Shown here one piece after another: positions 22,051 to 35,074 of a stretch of DNA of 64,000 nt. Numbering within the stretch: position 1 is the first letter of the stretch; each line of letters starts with the position of its first letter. The DNA lies in assembly GCA_902702965.1 (NCBI GenBank), contig CACRXP010000141.1, positions 440,010-504,009 of the forward strand, given 5' to 3'. Source of the stretch: Spirometra erinaceieuropaei (taxonomy: Eukaryota > Platyhelminthes > Cestoda > Diphyllobothriidea > Diphyllobothriidae). A model generated the notes under the pieces. The model saw nothing but the letters and a program-made list of their open reading frames with translations, was not told where the DNA came from and searched no databases. Made by a program: the position numbers and the translations under genes.

Positions 22051-24835
22051 TTAGTATAAGCGAAAACACTATTCTCTTCTCAACTGCCTCACTAAACTCG
22101 TCTTTCCCGCTTATTATTATGCGTCGCAGTCTTCATCTGCAGACCTTGTTGAATCTGGGTGCCTTCACATTTGCGGGCGCTGTGGGCGTGTCGCGCGGAA
22201 GGTCCACCGTCACTGTTCGCAGTGCGCACGTGCTCAGGTCACGCGATTTTTGCTCATTGAGCACTATTCAGATGTGCTCCTATCAGGCACGCACACTCAC
22301 CCCTCAGCCCCATAGCACACATCAGAATGTTCGCGAGACCTGACACTACGGGACACTGAAGAGAGACATAATGAAATCTGCATGAGGACCTAGGTTAAAT
22401 CCTCTGCCTCTCAAGCCCACTGTAGTAACTGTCCGCCTGTAAGTCCGTTAAGGAAAGACAGGAAATCTTGCCTCTGTCGGACTGGGAAGAGTTTAAAAAG
22501 GCGGTCAGGTGACCTAAAATGCGTAGGCAGACTACACAATCGCAGAAGAGAACGCGTGATATAGATCACCACCACGCTTTGCTCAGGACAGCGGTAGATT
22601 CAAAGCACGGTGACATTATGCCAGTGCATATCTGCTAACCAAAGAGGGATCTCGGAGGCAAGTACCTGACCAAGTGAACATGCTAGCATGTTCGACTGCA
22701 AAAACGTCGACTTTGATCAACAAGCCAATGGAGCCCTATTGAACATCTGATAGCGAGCAAGAGCCTTCTGTGAAATAGGCCATTGAATACTCCTAGTCTT
22801 AGGTCCCATTAAGCTTCAGTAGGTTAGGTTTTTAGATGAGGGTGCTCCTCGCATCTCTGATCGAAAAGGCTGACGGTTGGCTCAGTTTGATTGGCATTTT
22901 TGTAGACTACTGTGGCAAGATTAGCATGATGCCGTTATGGTAATCTGATGACGTTTTGTGACACGCCATGAGACGCCGTGAAGCCGTCAAACTGCAATCG
23001 AGAGACTTGGAATCAGACCAGATGAAACCTAATTTTGATGGGCGCCGAATACGTGAAATAGGACTCGGGTGCTCTGGACAGCGCACAAGCCAAGGGTCGA
23101 ACTGAAATTCAGTGGGACTGAAGAACCTGACCACTCCATTAATAGGGTAGCAAATTCGTGGGCTGTATTCTGTCACATGAAAGGAAAGACTCAACGTCCC
23201 ACCGAAAGTTGTCTAATTAATCTGATGAAGTTGCAGACAACCAGACCAGGTTTGCAGGCAAGTACTGGGACTTCAAATGGTCAAGATAGATACATTTGTG
23301 TAGGCATATATATTCAAGTAAATTCCTGACGTACGCACGATCCCCGAATTCTAAACCTCTAAAATACTTCCGTAGGCTGATGACCACGTAAATGACATTA
23401 TACTTTGCAGTGGGTGACAGAATTCTTTATTCAAATAAATAAAGATATAAAATGGTTTTATTAAAGACCAATCGGGGTCCTCTCCAAGCAAGTAGAAATA
23501 ATTTTTCAGAGGAATTTTGGACGAGGTAGGTAGGATCTGTACGCTTGCCGAAATTTTTAAATATTTTTCTAACTTGAAAGGATTGTCTAGGTGGGGTCGT
23601 AAAATTTGCTGTCGTGTTAAGACATCCTATGATATTTTAAGCACGTCAAAGTGCTGACTTTTAAACAGCCCACTGCCGGTCACAAATAGCTACATCAGTA
23701 GTACGAATTCTCTCGACCAATCTACAATGTCATGATGAAGTAAAATGCATTTTATAAAAAACCTCTATACTAATAACCTTTCTTGCTTTTTTAAATTGTA
23801 TGCAAGAGGAATGGGAATGTTTCTGTTTTTTTAAAAAGTTTACAATTCCCGAACAGCATAAAACCCAATCCATTGTCGTGCTTGTATTTGGGGTTTAAAA
23901 CCACGGCTGTGGATTTTCCATGTAAAAGAAATCCCGCTTTTCTCTTTGCTACGTAGAACGCACCATATCGAGCCCAACATGTAACTGTTGATATGGACCG
24001 TGCTGTATACTTCATAATAATAGCTAGTACACGAAGAGGTTAAATGCTGTTTCTCAATTTCATCAATCTGATTTCGAACTTTTAAAGTCGGACGGTATTC
24101 TTTTTTCAAGTTAACAAATTTAAAAAGGCATAATTTGTTACCAATTAAGTATAAGAATAGTTATCCTGCGCCTCTATTATAAGGAACATAACTGTATCGA
24201 AAATCAATTAAAAGATTGATTTGGTTTAATTGATTGTCGTGAGCGGACGACCAGAAGCGCGCCCAAAGACGGCATCTGAACGTGACTGAATCGTATTGGG
24301 AGTATGCTACATGACAGTCATTCTCACAGTGCCACCAGTGTAATCCTTTTTTTATTAAGAGCGCATTTCAGGATTTTGGTTAACATTTCAGGAGCAAATC
24401 CAGCTACGTAGGAGGTCATGTGGATACACGAAACCCATAAATATAGCTGCAAACTGGCGTCTTTATCTCAACCCATTCCGGTCACTAGTGCTGATTCGTG
24501 ATCCAGATCCAATATAGTCTCCTCATTCCTGATATCTGAGCTATCGCTTCTGAATTAAGAGTTGGCTCTATATTCGAGAACAGTCGGCTGAAGATCAGCA
24601 AAGTTATGAGGATATCGTTGTCGTTTCTAAAAGAAATAAGAGTGAGATTTGCGTATCGCATACTATGGCTGTTGAGTGGCACGCGCTATTTAGTAATGTG
24701 TGCTTAACCGTTCTCATGAAGGAAACGAAGAAGGTCGACAGTTTGGGAGTGGAGGTACAAGTGGATGAGACGCTAAAAAGCCGGCATAAGTACAACGTCG
24801 GTAAATGAAAAGGGCAGTGATGCCTGGTGGGAATG
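22051..24835. other. Unassigned AT-rich DNA
   Basis: No gene is recognised. An antisense tRNA-like trace lies at 22386-22435. At 24361-24410 a piece resembling a MITE terminus occurs (gcgcatttcaggattttggt followed by taacatttcagg). The rest, especially 23400-24200, is AT-rich without identifiable repeats. Confidence 0.4.
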
Positions 24836-24837
24836 TA

Positions 24838-25832
24838 CAGTGCGTGACCTATCTCATGAAATGTTGGCTGAAATTCTAAAATGTGTTTTCGATTAGGAAT
24901 AATTACTTGGTCGCGGTTGTGCTACTGATTATCTTAAGGCATACTCTTATAACATTTTGGACTCGGCAGGATGTCGGCTTTTAAATGCACTTCTTTTCAA
25001 TCTCCTGTAGAAAGCGTGCTCGGTAAAAAATGACTACTTATGTAGCATGCATCTTTCCCATTGATTTTTGATGGTCTTGGAAATTCAGATATATTTTATA
25101 GAAACCACAAACACAATATGCTTTCTTTTAGTCAATCAATAGAGAATCACGTCTTCTTTATATTTTATACTTAAGTAAGGAGCATAATTAGGTTTTAAAA
25201 AAGTTTTCTCATTGCCGAAAAATTTGGAGCCTGATCATTCGTTGCATTAGCGCTTAGTGATTACACTCTACAAGGTGCATGCGTTCCGCGTAAAGAAAAT
25301 TCCATATTTTTCTATGCCATTAAAGAGATATCATACAGGGTCCATAACATTTTGCAATGGATGCGGACCATGTTGTACATTTCATGAGGAGCAGTGGTAA
25401 ACGGCCAGGTACGATGCTATGTGAATGGACATATCGCGGTCTTAAAAAGTCTCATAATTAAAAACTTTTTTAAAACCTAATTATGCTCCTTCCTTAAGTA
25501 TAAAATATAAAAAAGACGTAAATATATATTGATTGACTAAAAGAAAGCATATTTCTGTTTGTGGATTTTATAAAATATATTTGAATTTCCAAGACCCTCG
25601 AAATTTAATTGGAAAAATGCATGCTAATTAAGTAGTCATTTTTTTACCGAGCACGCTTTCTACAGGAGATTGAAAAGGAGGGCATTTAAAAGCCGACATC
25701 CTGCCGAGTCCAAAATGTTATGAGAGTATGCCGCAGGATAATCAGTATCACAACCGCGACCAAGTAATCCTTCCTAATCGAAAACGCATTTCAGAATTTC
25801 AGCTAACATTTCATGAGATGGGTCACGCACTG
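24838..25832. mobile_element. Complete non-autonomous DNA transposon with long TIRs (995 bp MITE)
   Basis: The element starts CAGTGCGTGACC and ends GGTCACGCACTG, with TA on both sides (24836-24837 and 25833-25834). This is the TA target duplication of the Tc1/mariner superfamily. The left arm (about 24838-25210) and the reverse complement of the right arm (about 25450-25832) stay aligned for about 375 bp with scattered differences. The central 240 bp is single-copy within the element. There is no transposase frame, so it needs an enzyme supplied in trans. At least six other copies or pieces occur in this window (6.4, 42.2-44.0, 47.5, 47.75, 50.3 and 53.0 kb). Confidence 0.9.
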
Positions 25833-25834
25833 TA

Positions 25835-28800
25835 TGATTCCAGACGCCAGAGGGTTTTATTTGGGCGCTGGCCAGTCCTGCGCTCTGTCATCACGAAATA
25901 GATAGTAACGGGCAGCATTATTGAAAGGGATGAGTGGAAGGCGTACAGTCACCTCCCGATGGACGGATATCAGCATTATATCGTCAACTGGTCAAAGCAG
26001 TCCATGCACCCCACCACGAGAAAACAAATAAATGCCGTCGAGGCCTGTTGAAGCAGATTGAAAAGGAAGTCCCATGAAGAAGCTCCGGTCTCTGGGAGAG
26101 CCATGAGGACGCACATGGATGAGGTTCAATAACGCCTGTCGTTTGAGGACACTGGTGTAAGTAATTTGTATTATATGAAGTCCTTTCAAGTCGTCCGCCT
26201 TGTGCTACCTAAGACTTTGGGACCGCAATGCAAGGATAGTTGCGTCGTGTACTTTTCTTTGTTGAAAGTGATATCTCCATACAATGTGAATGCACCTCAA
26301 ATATACGTGACGGTACCATCAGAATGAATCGTGTAGTGAATCGTTAGTCTGCAGTGCGCTGCGGTACCAACGTCCAGCATGGATGGGTGAAGTCAGATGA
26401 TCGCTTCTCGATGGTCTGCGACGAACGAACCGATCGGCGGCATGCTGTCTGAAATATCGCAGCGCGCCCAATGGTGCGTAATAGTAACGCGTACAGCAAC
26501 GTCCTCTATGGAGAAGCGAAATCAAGCAATCACTTCTCTACTCTCTAAGTTTAGCTCGTGGCGAGTTATGCAGCGTGCAGCTAGCCGATCGCTTCCAAAT
26601 GGAATAAAATGGTGTCTATAATGAACGACCCAATCTGCAGGATGCTGCCCGATATACCGCAGCACACCCAATGCTAGGCAAACTGCAACGTCCTCCATGG
26701 AGATGTGAACACAAATCATCGCCTCTCAACTCTCTAGGCTTAAATAATATCGGGTTGTGTATTGGTAAGGCGAACCGCAACTGTGGTTCCGACAGGTTAT
26801 GGAACATCCTAGTAATGGATAAGACAGACCTACTTAAACAAATATAGTAGGCATTTTGGGCGTGCCCTAAATACTTAAGGCCTTCACCCTATCCTTGCCC
26901 GACAATCATTTAGAGGAGCCATTGCGCAAAACCCTGCGCAATAACGTCTCTTTAGTACAAATTTGACTGTGGGAGAGTGTGGTCCATCACGGGAGACGGC
27001 AAATCGAAAGTTTGCCGGACTGTGACTCGAAATACTTTTATTGGGGCCTTTAATAGTAGAAAATATAGTGCAAGAAAGCAATATGTATGTTTGATTTTGT
27101 ATTGGAAATTCATCACACTATGTGCTTACAAAGAAAAGTTATTATTTTGCACTAAAGCGCTACTAATTTTCCCACCGACATAAATGTTAGATTTAAAAAC
27201 AGATTATTGGGAGAACCATCACCAAAGAGAAAAACGTGCTGTCCAAATTCTGCAGAGTATTCTTTCGTTTGCTTGCATGTTTGCGTCGATAATTTATTTC
27301 TCATTAACCTAAAAAAATAATTTAGTTTCAGCAGGGAAAGGGCTGCAGCTAAAAATGGGAAAGTAACGATACAGAATAACGAAAAAATAGAATTTATAAG
27401 TCACTTTTCGCTGGCACGATTTAAATAGCCGCCCTCGCTAGCGATCATCTAGGGGCCTAATTTTAATGCCTGGAGGATAGGCATCTAAGATCTTTGGGGG
27501 CATTCTGTCTATTTTAAAGTGGTCGCTGAGTGTATACTGTTTTAAAAAGGAAGTGCGAATATTTTTTTATCCAAAAATTATTAGCTCCTAGGTTGAGCAG
27601 GTTTTACGGTCTTCAAACGTGACTGTAAGCAGTTATGCAACCACATGGCGTATGTTAGCATCGTGAGTTTAATTTCATACAACACAAAGTTAAATGAAAA
27701 TACTTACGTCCACTTGGTGGAAATACTAAACAGATAAAGAGAAATCGAAAGGTATTAAGAAAAAGTTCGCAGACCAGGATGAGTTTCGAAATGGTGTGCT
27801 ATAGATTTTTATTAAAATACGCTAACAAAGTCGGAAACGTCGAAGATTTAAGCTAATTAATCATGAGTCTCATGCAAGATAACGGCCAAATGAGAATTGG
27901 ATGAAGCCCGGATCTCTAATGAAAACTCAACAAATCGATATTTCGATCTGGTACCGGAGTACAGAGACTGGCGCACTGACATCCAGACCTGAGTCAGTGA
28001 TCTTTGATTGGCTAATATCTACACTAACTGCCGCTTGTTCTGTTCCTGCTATTATCTTTGGCAATGGACTTGCACGTGTCTTAAAGCTGAGAAAAACAAA
28101 CAAGTGCTTCTGGTGCCGGGGCAGTCTTTCTCTTCCTTACTCAAGAACGTAAAAGTTGTGCATACGCCGATTGCCCGAACGGTTGTTCGCTATCCTTAGA
28201 TTGATGCGGCAGAGGCCACTGGTCATAATGTGACCGATGTATGGGCTGATTTTGTGGTATTTAGTTGGCATGACGACAGTTATATGTTTTGCCCATCGGC
28301 ATGTTTATTACTTGTGCTAACATGGGCGATATAGGCGCCATTGATGCTTTTGAAAGTTATATGCGTCCAGTTCTGGCGATTTGTGGCAGCGGTTTCTTGC
28401 AATGTCAGGCCATTCTGTATTTTATCAACGGACACTGAATGCCAAAGATTCAGGAATCACTTTCACATCTAGCCGGGCAGTGTTGGACTGAGTTCTGGCT
28501 TGCTAATTACATGTGGGTATCGGCACTAAACTCACTGTAGGGGCGAGCAGGGGTATACCGAAACCACCTCAGCTGTCTTGCTTGGATATTGCCACAGCGA
28601 GTGCAAAATGTATCATTATATGCGCACTCCACGTACATCACTTGTAGCGGCCAGCATGAACGGTTATCCACGCCCTTCTGTCCGCTTAACGCTCCCGGTT
28701 AATTTGCTGCTGGAGGCGCCCGAGACTAGGCCCTAGCCAATCAACGCCGCCGCTTCGCTGATTGGCCGCAAGTGGACACTTCTCAGACAGAGCAAAGGCG

Positions 28801-30064
28801 CACACGCGATGGGGCTTATGAATCTCAACAGTGGGCACTCACACTTGGCTACAGAAAATCCCAGCTGGTGCTGCCCGTACACCCTCTGTCTCAGTAAGGC
28901 TTGGTCAACATAATCTAACTCCCCTGATCAGGGGTATGGAAACTTTCTCGAATTTCGATTTTTGCACCTTCGACAAGTGAGGAGTTATTCTCAGTCAGCA
29001 GTTGTCAAAAATCTTGAGCTTTTCTTCCTCCAACAATCGCACAGCCCGGCATTCACAAACGATCGGGAGAACACATACCCCTGTTGCAGGAGAGACCTCA
29101 GCAGAAGTCAATAATTATCTTTTGGACCCTTCGATATATTTAAGAGTAAAGTTTGTTCTGACGAACATTTCGAAATCACGATGCTCCTTCAGCATCGTCT
29201 TCGTTGTACGGCAGCACGAACTGTCCGCTCATTCGATTTAGCTGGCATTTCTGACGACGCGTCCTATAAATTGACACAGCCTGGAGTTCGTAGAGCCATA
29301 GCATCAGCACATCGAGGTCAGTCAGTCGGTGTCTGGTGAAAAATTTGGCATCTTCGAATTGCGAATTTTAATGATGTAAGTGAGAAGTGAGCAATCAGAC
29401 CCAGGGTCTAATTCCTCGACGTCACCTACTTCCACAAGACGTACTGATACGTTTTCTTGCACTTGCAACGAAACATTGCCCTGACCGAAGTTTGGTTACT
29501 CTGGCTGAGAAAGGCTGCGAGAAAGGCTGCGATGCCTCCTTCTTAACGTGGCCTCTACCGCACTGCACTCCGTGGGATCCAAGCCATAACTCATTCTCCT
29601 CCTGTTATGTAAAATCCAGGTCAGGTTACGCTCTGAAACGGGGTGTGTGGTGGCAGGCCTAGGGCGGCCCGATCGCGTCAACGATCTGCGCGCTCTCTCT
29701 CGACCACGGTCCTCTAAATACCGGCTCCACGTGGGGGGAAGGAGAGAGTGCGATAGATGCTGTGTAAGTCTAATATAACCGTAAACTAATGAATGCGCGA
29801 GTCATCAACCCTGCTGAGAATCATGTGATTGATATCGTCGGTCACGACAGTCGAAATGCCATTATTCGTAAGATCGGGGAGGTCGACCAGTTCGCAAGTA
29901 GTCTTGGCAGGAATTCCTTCTAGAATCCACCATGCAGGAATGCGCCGGGCAAGTCTACTAAACGTCCGCGATAAAAAGAGTTTAGTTGGGCGCTTTTAGC
30001 GCAACGTTTGAACACAAAGTTTCGCCTAATCGAGAATCTACTCTCCAATCTCAATTGCGGTTAT
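25835..30064. other. Unassigned DNA
   Basis: No gene is recognised. A two-copy imperfect tandem repeat lies at 26424-26745 and is listed separately. Around 28700-28770 two oppositely oriented CCAAT motifs (gccaatcaacg, gctgattggcc) sit in a GC-rich patch, which could be an old promoter. A reversed piece of the 'agcatctacc' repeat lies at 29735-29770. Open frames are below 95 codons and unconvincing. Confidence 0.4.
26424..26745 (+). repeat. Two-copy imperfect tandem repeat, period 200 bp
   Basis: The block starting aacgaacc/aacgaccc (26424 and 26624) continues in both copies through gcatgctg/ggatgctg, ccgcagc-c-cccaatg, gcaacgtcctc-atggaga and ctct-actctcta. The two copies are clearly diverged. 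No function is seen. Confidence 0.8.
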
Positions 30065-30350
30065 TCTCCACGCTGCATAAGCGGACGTCGCATCATTGTG
30101 TGTAGGTTGCATACGTCCTCAGGCTTATCAGCACTTTTGTGTTGAAAAATTAATGGAACGCGTGACATATATAATTCTCGAGATTTTTGAACTTACATAT
30201 TTTGTTTACGCCGCCGCCTGGAAGAAAGCATAAAAATATAAAACTTTAAAATGGGCAATGATGGAATGTATGAGCATAACCTTCTGATGAAAATTTGAGA
30301 GAATAAGCAACTATATAAATGAATTTACTGACATCTGAAGCGCGCGTTTC
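30065..30350. repeat. Diverged outlying copy of the 2.32-kb unit spacer
   Basis: The order of blocks gctgcataagcgg-cgtcg, gcttatc-gca-ttttt, cgccgcc-ggaagaaagcat, aaaaatat and cttctgatgaaaatttgag matches the spacer of the tandem array (for example 32350-32610). It is much more diverged than the array copies are from each other and has no adjacent LINE sequence. The spacer therefore exists independently of the array. Confidence 0.8.
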
Positions 30351-31385
30351 GAATTTCCTAAGAATCTCCTAGGAATTTACTTACTTCGAGGTTTCGACTT
30401 ATTAAACGCTGTTAGAGCCTGCCGGAATTAAGAATTGAGTTCGAATTATCAATATCTTCCCCCTAACGAGTCTCCTGCAGCACATTCACAGAACTCCGAT
30501 TTCACAGACATTGTTTGCATAATCGTCTCAAAGCCTTTGTCTAAATTACTGCCTTCGGAAGGTTCTCGACCATACTATTCAGCTCATAAAGTTACTTTCT
30601 ATTGAAAAAAACGTCATAAAAGCCTTTTCTTCATCGTTAAAGCAACGTTACTTGCACGGAAGTTTATTCTTGTGAAATAGAAAATTCGTCCAGGTGTAGG
30701 AGTCGACACCCGTATTCCAAATAACGCGCACTTCTGGTTCGAAACGGGGACCTCAAAAACAAGGGTCTTCTAAACTAATCCCTTCACTACAGACATATAA
30801 TCGGAGAAAACGGCTAAAAACCCGTTTATTAGTCATAACGGAACCACGTAGGCCTCTTTTTAGTGGTTGTCCAACCATAGCCTACAAGATGGATTAACTA
30901 GCAAGACAAGTCAGAGATCTAAAGGAGCATATACAAAAGACCCTATCCTCAGAGGACCACCCAGTGGTATATGAGCATAGGTTGATTTGGAGTAGAGAGG
31001 GAGCCATCCCGCGTAAGAGATCCCAAAAAGAATCATGTGGTGAATAAGAAATCGGCTAAGAGTAGTCGAGTAGAGGCTTCCGAAGAAAAGCAAAATAAGA
31101 AGAAGTCGGCAAATAACACGAAAAAAAGTTGTCAGAATACGAAATGGAGCATACAAGATTAGCCCGAATAGCAGTAGCAAACGCAAAATGAAGTGAGTTA
31201 ATATGTACCACAAAGGAAGCGAAAGGTGTGCGACAGATTATACAAGAGCATAATAATCCTAAAAGGGCAGGGCAATGCCCGAGACAAAATTACACGATAT
31301 GAAAAGAAACGCGAAGAAATAGGCCATGGAACCAGAGCGAAATTAAATGCACATGTACAAATTAACATGAAAAAAAGGAAACGCA
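30351..31385. other. Unassigned DNA left of the tandem array
   Basis: No gene is recognised. At about 30725-30790 a reversed tRNA-like trace is possible (a gtttcgaacc block on the - strand). Sequence similarity to the array units starts only at about 31386. Confidence 0.35.
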
Positions 31386-32056
31386 AAAGAGGCACGAAGA
31401 ACTTGGACTGTTAAGCACAATATCGTCTTAGAGAAGGCTCCGAAACAGACGACAAAAATGACAAAAGATCTGTGAACAGTGGCCTATGAAACCAGACTGT
31501 CAATTCTCAACCTGCTTCTTCTGTCCTATACGCAACTACGCGCTGACCTTATACTAGCATTTCGCACTATAAACGGCCAAGACTGATGCTTAGATCACCG
31601 TGTTTACTTCGCTCAAGCTAAAACACCCACCTTGCGCGGTATTCCCCGAACACTACGCACCGGTAAAGCAAGGATCAATGAACGACAGTTCTTTTTCGGT
31701 AACAGAGTGGTTGCAGCGTGGAACGCCCTGCAAACTGATGCTGAACTCTCCTCCTGTGAGAGTTTATTTAAGTGGAGACTCGACGTGTATCAAGCTTCCC
31801 AATTACCAGTCACATACTCACTCACATAACCCACCGACTAAATCATGCATTCTTGTACTCACCACGTTAACAGAATAACCGTTAGTTATGACTCTTTTTA
31901 GAATAGTAGGAAACTGTCTACTATTCACAGGCAATTCTGCACGAAATGCCTCTTCAACTTTCCAATTATCAGTGCGTCTATCAAAATATTTGGAACCAGT
32001 AGGGAATTTAAAGGCGCTCGCCCGCATTTCACTTAATAAAACGGAACTGAACTAGG
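31386..32056 (+). pseudogene. LINE C-terminal/3' end, array copy 1
   Basis: This is the 3' end of a CR1/Jockey-like LINE. The + strand reads LRADLILAFRTINGQD, then TPTLRGIPR, ARINERQFFFGNRVVAAWNA and SLFKWRLDVYQAS, which is the usual C-terminal block of such polyproteins (FF-xR-V-xxWN-xLP then F-K-xxLD). Of the three array copies it keeps the end best. The 3' end carries aataaaacggaactgaac at 32036. Confidence 0.8.
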
Positions 32057-32172
32057 ACCGCATCATGGACAGCTTATTGAAAGTGGGTAGTTGGGTAGTG
32101 AAATACTATGCAATAAGGGCGTTGTAGGATTCAGCCTGTGTCCACTTCGATGCTTTACAAAATATGTCTTTT

Positions 32173-32650
32173 CTAGGCCGTTGGAAGTGCCGATGTCAGT
32201 ATCTTGGTCGGCAGGTCGTCTGCCAAGGGGTTAATTTCATGCTCATAACAGTGGACCGTTTTTAATTTCGTCGGCAATGTTGTGTGTGCGAAATAAGGCA
32301 TCGTATTGGATACTGTAATCGCTGCTGCTACTGATCTGTTATAATCCTCTAGGCTGCATAAGCGGGCGTCGTATAATTGCAGCAAGGTGGCATCCGTGCT
32401 CACGCTTATCGGCATTTTTAAGTTGGCAGATTAAGTAAACTCGTGCCAAATGTATTTGTGGGCATTTTTGTACTTACCTGGTTTGTGCGCGCCGCCGGCT
32501 GGAGAAAGCATAAAAATATAGAACATTGACATGAATAATGATGTCACCCTCGGGCATGTATGCGCATAATCTTCTGATGACAGTTTGAGGAAAAATTTTA
32601 CTGTATTACTGAATGTACTGATATCTGAGTCCACATTATGATCCGTTGAT
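32173..32650 (-). other. Array spacer with conserved reverse-strand frames
   Basis: On the - strand two open frames recur in the array copies: one of 67 codons (32431-32634, also 34746-34949) and one of about 80 codons (32173-32415, partly in copies 2 and 3). The 67-codon frame runs through AGGAHKP directly into an excellent donor-like sequence (cag|gtaagta at about 32475-32485, reverse strand). I do not recognise the peptides. They may be an exon-like piece of an unknown element or chance frames kept because the copies are young. Confidence 0.35.
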
Positions 32651-32759
32651 TGAAAGTGAGTAGTTGGGTTGTGAAATACTATGTAAGAATGGCCTTGTAG
32701 GGTTCAGTGTGTGTCCACTTCGATGCTCTGCAAAATATGCCCCCAAATTATCCCAAACA

Positions 32760-34372
32760 TCAGCCTTGCTCTTCCAAATGTCATTTCTTACTGAGCGCCT
32801 ACCCACCGATCGGACATTCGCTAGAATCACTTTGCTTTTTAAGTATGGAATACGGGCGTCTGCGTACAACTTCATGCCAGTGAGTCTTAACTCCATCTGT
32901 TGCAAAATCATGAAGAAAATCATTAGGAGAGCGTTGATGCACTTCCTCGTGCAGCATCACCTCCTCTCCGATGCCCAGCACGGCTTTCGAAGTGGTAGGT
33001 CCTGCGTCAGTAATCTGCTCATTTTACTCGAACGTTTAGCTAAAGCACGCGACGAAGGCAATGTGGTGCATGCCATCTACATCGACTTCAAAAAGGCCTT
33101 CCTTAGCGTTACTCCTAAACATCTCTAGCACAAACTAAGCAACGTAGGAATTCGTGGGCGCCTCCTCGGAGCTTCATGACTGGACGGTCGCAAGGAGTGC
33201 TGCCCGGGCGCCAACAGTCCTCAGAGGTAAGCGTGGTGAGCGACGTCCCACAAGGCTCAGTCTTAATCCCCACATTATTCCTCGTATTCGTTAATGAATG
33301 TATCAGGGACCTAGACTGTGATGCCACCCAGTTTGCTGACGACATGAGGTTGTGCATAGTTATTCACAATGTGGCAGACGGAGACTACCTGCAAACAAAC
33401 TTGCAGAGGCTCGAGGAGTGGTCAAAGCGCTGACTTATGCCCTTCATTGTAAGCAAGTGCAACTTCCTTCAACTCGACAGCTGCAGGACTTACTTTCTTC
33501 ATGCCACACCACTACAACAAGTTGACAGTCAGAAGGATTTGGGTGTGTGAATTACATCTGCACTCAAACCAATACTAAATTGGGCGAAGTCGGCTAAGTC
33601 GGCCATGACTACATTGCAACTGCTTAGGTGAGTCTTTACAGGATTTGACACTGAGCGCTTTTTAAAAATAATTCACACCGTCGTGCGGCCTCATATATGT
33701 TACGCCACAGAGGCACGGAGAAATTGAACTGTCATGGACTATACCGTCTTAGAGAATGTTCTGAAACAGACGACGAAAATGACAAAACGTCTATGTAAAT
33801 CTGCCAAATAAAACCAGACTGTCAATTTTCAACCTGTTTCCTCTTTATAACACGCAACTACGCGCTGAACTTATACTAGCATCTCGCACTATAAACGGAC
33901 CAGACTGATGCTTAGATCACAGTGTTTACTTCGCTCAAGCTAAAACACCCACCTTGCGCGGTATTCCCCGAAAAGTACGCACCGGTAAAGCAAGGATCAA
34001 TGAACGAAAGTTCCTCTTCGGTAACAGAGTGCCTGCAGTGTGCAATGCCCTGCCTACTGATGCTGAACTCTCCTCCTGTGAGGACGCATCTAAGTAATGA
34101 CTCGACGCGTATCAAGCTTCCCTACTATCAGTCACATAACTCGCCGCCCAAATCATGCATGCTTATACTCACCACATTGACAGAATAACCCTAAGCGATT
34201 ACTCTTTTTAAACTAGTTGGAAGCTGTCTGCTATCCACAGGCAATTATGCACGAAGGCCCACTTCAACTTTCTACCTATCAAAGCGTCTCACAAAATATT
34301 TCGAACCAATAGGGAGTTTAAAGTCGCTCGCCTACATTTCACTTAATAAAACTGAAATGAACAGAACTAAGA
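32760..34372 (+). pseudogene. LINE reverse transcriptase remnant, array copy 2
   Basis: RT-domain reading on the + strand: LTERLPTDRTFARITLLFK, then PVSLNSICCKIMKKIIR, QHGFRSGRSCVSNLLILLER, AIYIDFKKAF (motif A), VPQGSVLIPTLFLVFVNE and QFADD (motif C). A stop follows KHL (33126-33128). A deletion of about 11 nt near 33165, relative to copy 3, shifts the frame before the GRS block. Later stops include 33431-33433. The C-terminal block follows at 33860-34100 (ARINERKFLFGNRVPAV), truncated by a stop after EDASK, then aataaaactgaaatgaac at 34346. RT activity is not possible from this copy. Confidence 0.88.
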
Positions 34373-35074
34373 CAGCATCATGGACAGCTGATTGAAAGTG
34401 GGTAGCTGGGTGGCGAAATAGTATGCAACAAGGGGTTTCATGGATTGAGCTAGTGTCCACTTCGATGCTTTGCAGAATATGCCTTTTCTAGGCTGTCGCA
34501 AGTGCCAACGTCCGTATCTTGGTCGAAAGGTCATCTACCGAGGGGTTAATTTCATGCTCGTCACAGTGGACTGATTTTAATCCCGTCGATGATTTTGTGT
34601 GTACGATATAAGGCATCGTATTGGATACTATAATCGCTGATGTTACTCATCTGCGGTTATCCTCTAGGCTGCATAAGCGGGCGTCGTATAATTGCAGCAA
34701 GGTGGCATCCGTGCTCACGCTTATCGGCATTTTTAAGTTGGCAGATTAAGTAAACTCGTGCCAAATGTATTTGTGGGCATTTTTGTACTTACCTGGTTTG
34801 TGTGCGCCGCCGGCTGGAGAAAGCATAAAAATATAGAACATTGACATGAATAATGATGTCACCCTCGGGCATGTATGCGCATAATCTTCTGATGACAATT
34901 TGAGGAAAAATTCTACTGTATTACTGAATGTACTGATATCTGAGTCCACATTATGATCCGTTGATTGAAAGTGAGTAGTTGGGTTGTGAAATACTATGTA
35001 AGAATGGCTTGTAGGGTTAAGTTTGTGTCCACTTCGATGCTCTGCAAAACATGCCCCGTAATTATCCCAAACAT

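Noticed and set aside
32560..32600. Hammerhead ribozyme around ctgatga in the array spacer
   Set aside because: The core continuation (stem II followed by GAAA with a matching cleavage side) could not be found in any of the copies.
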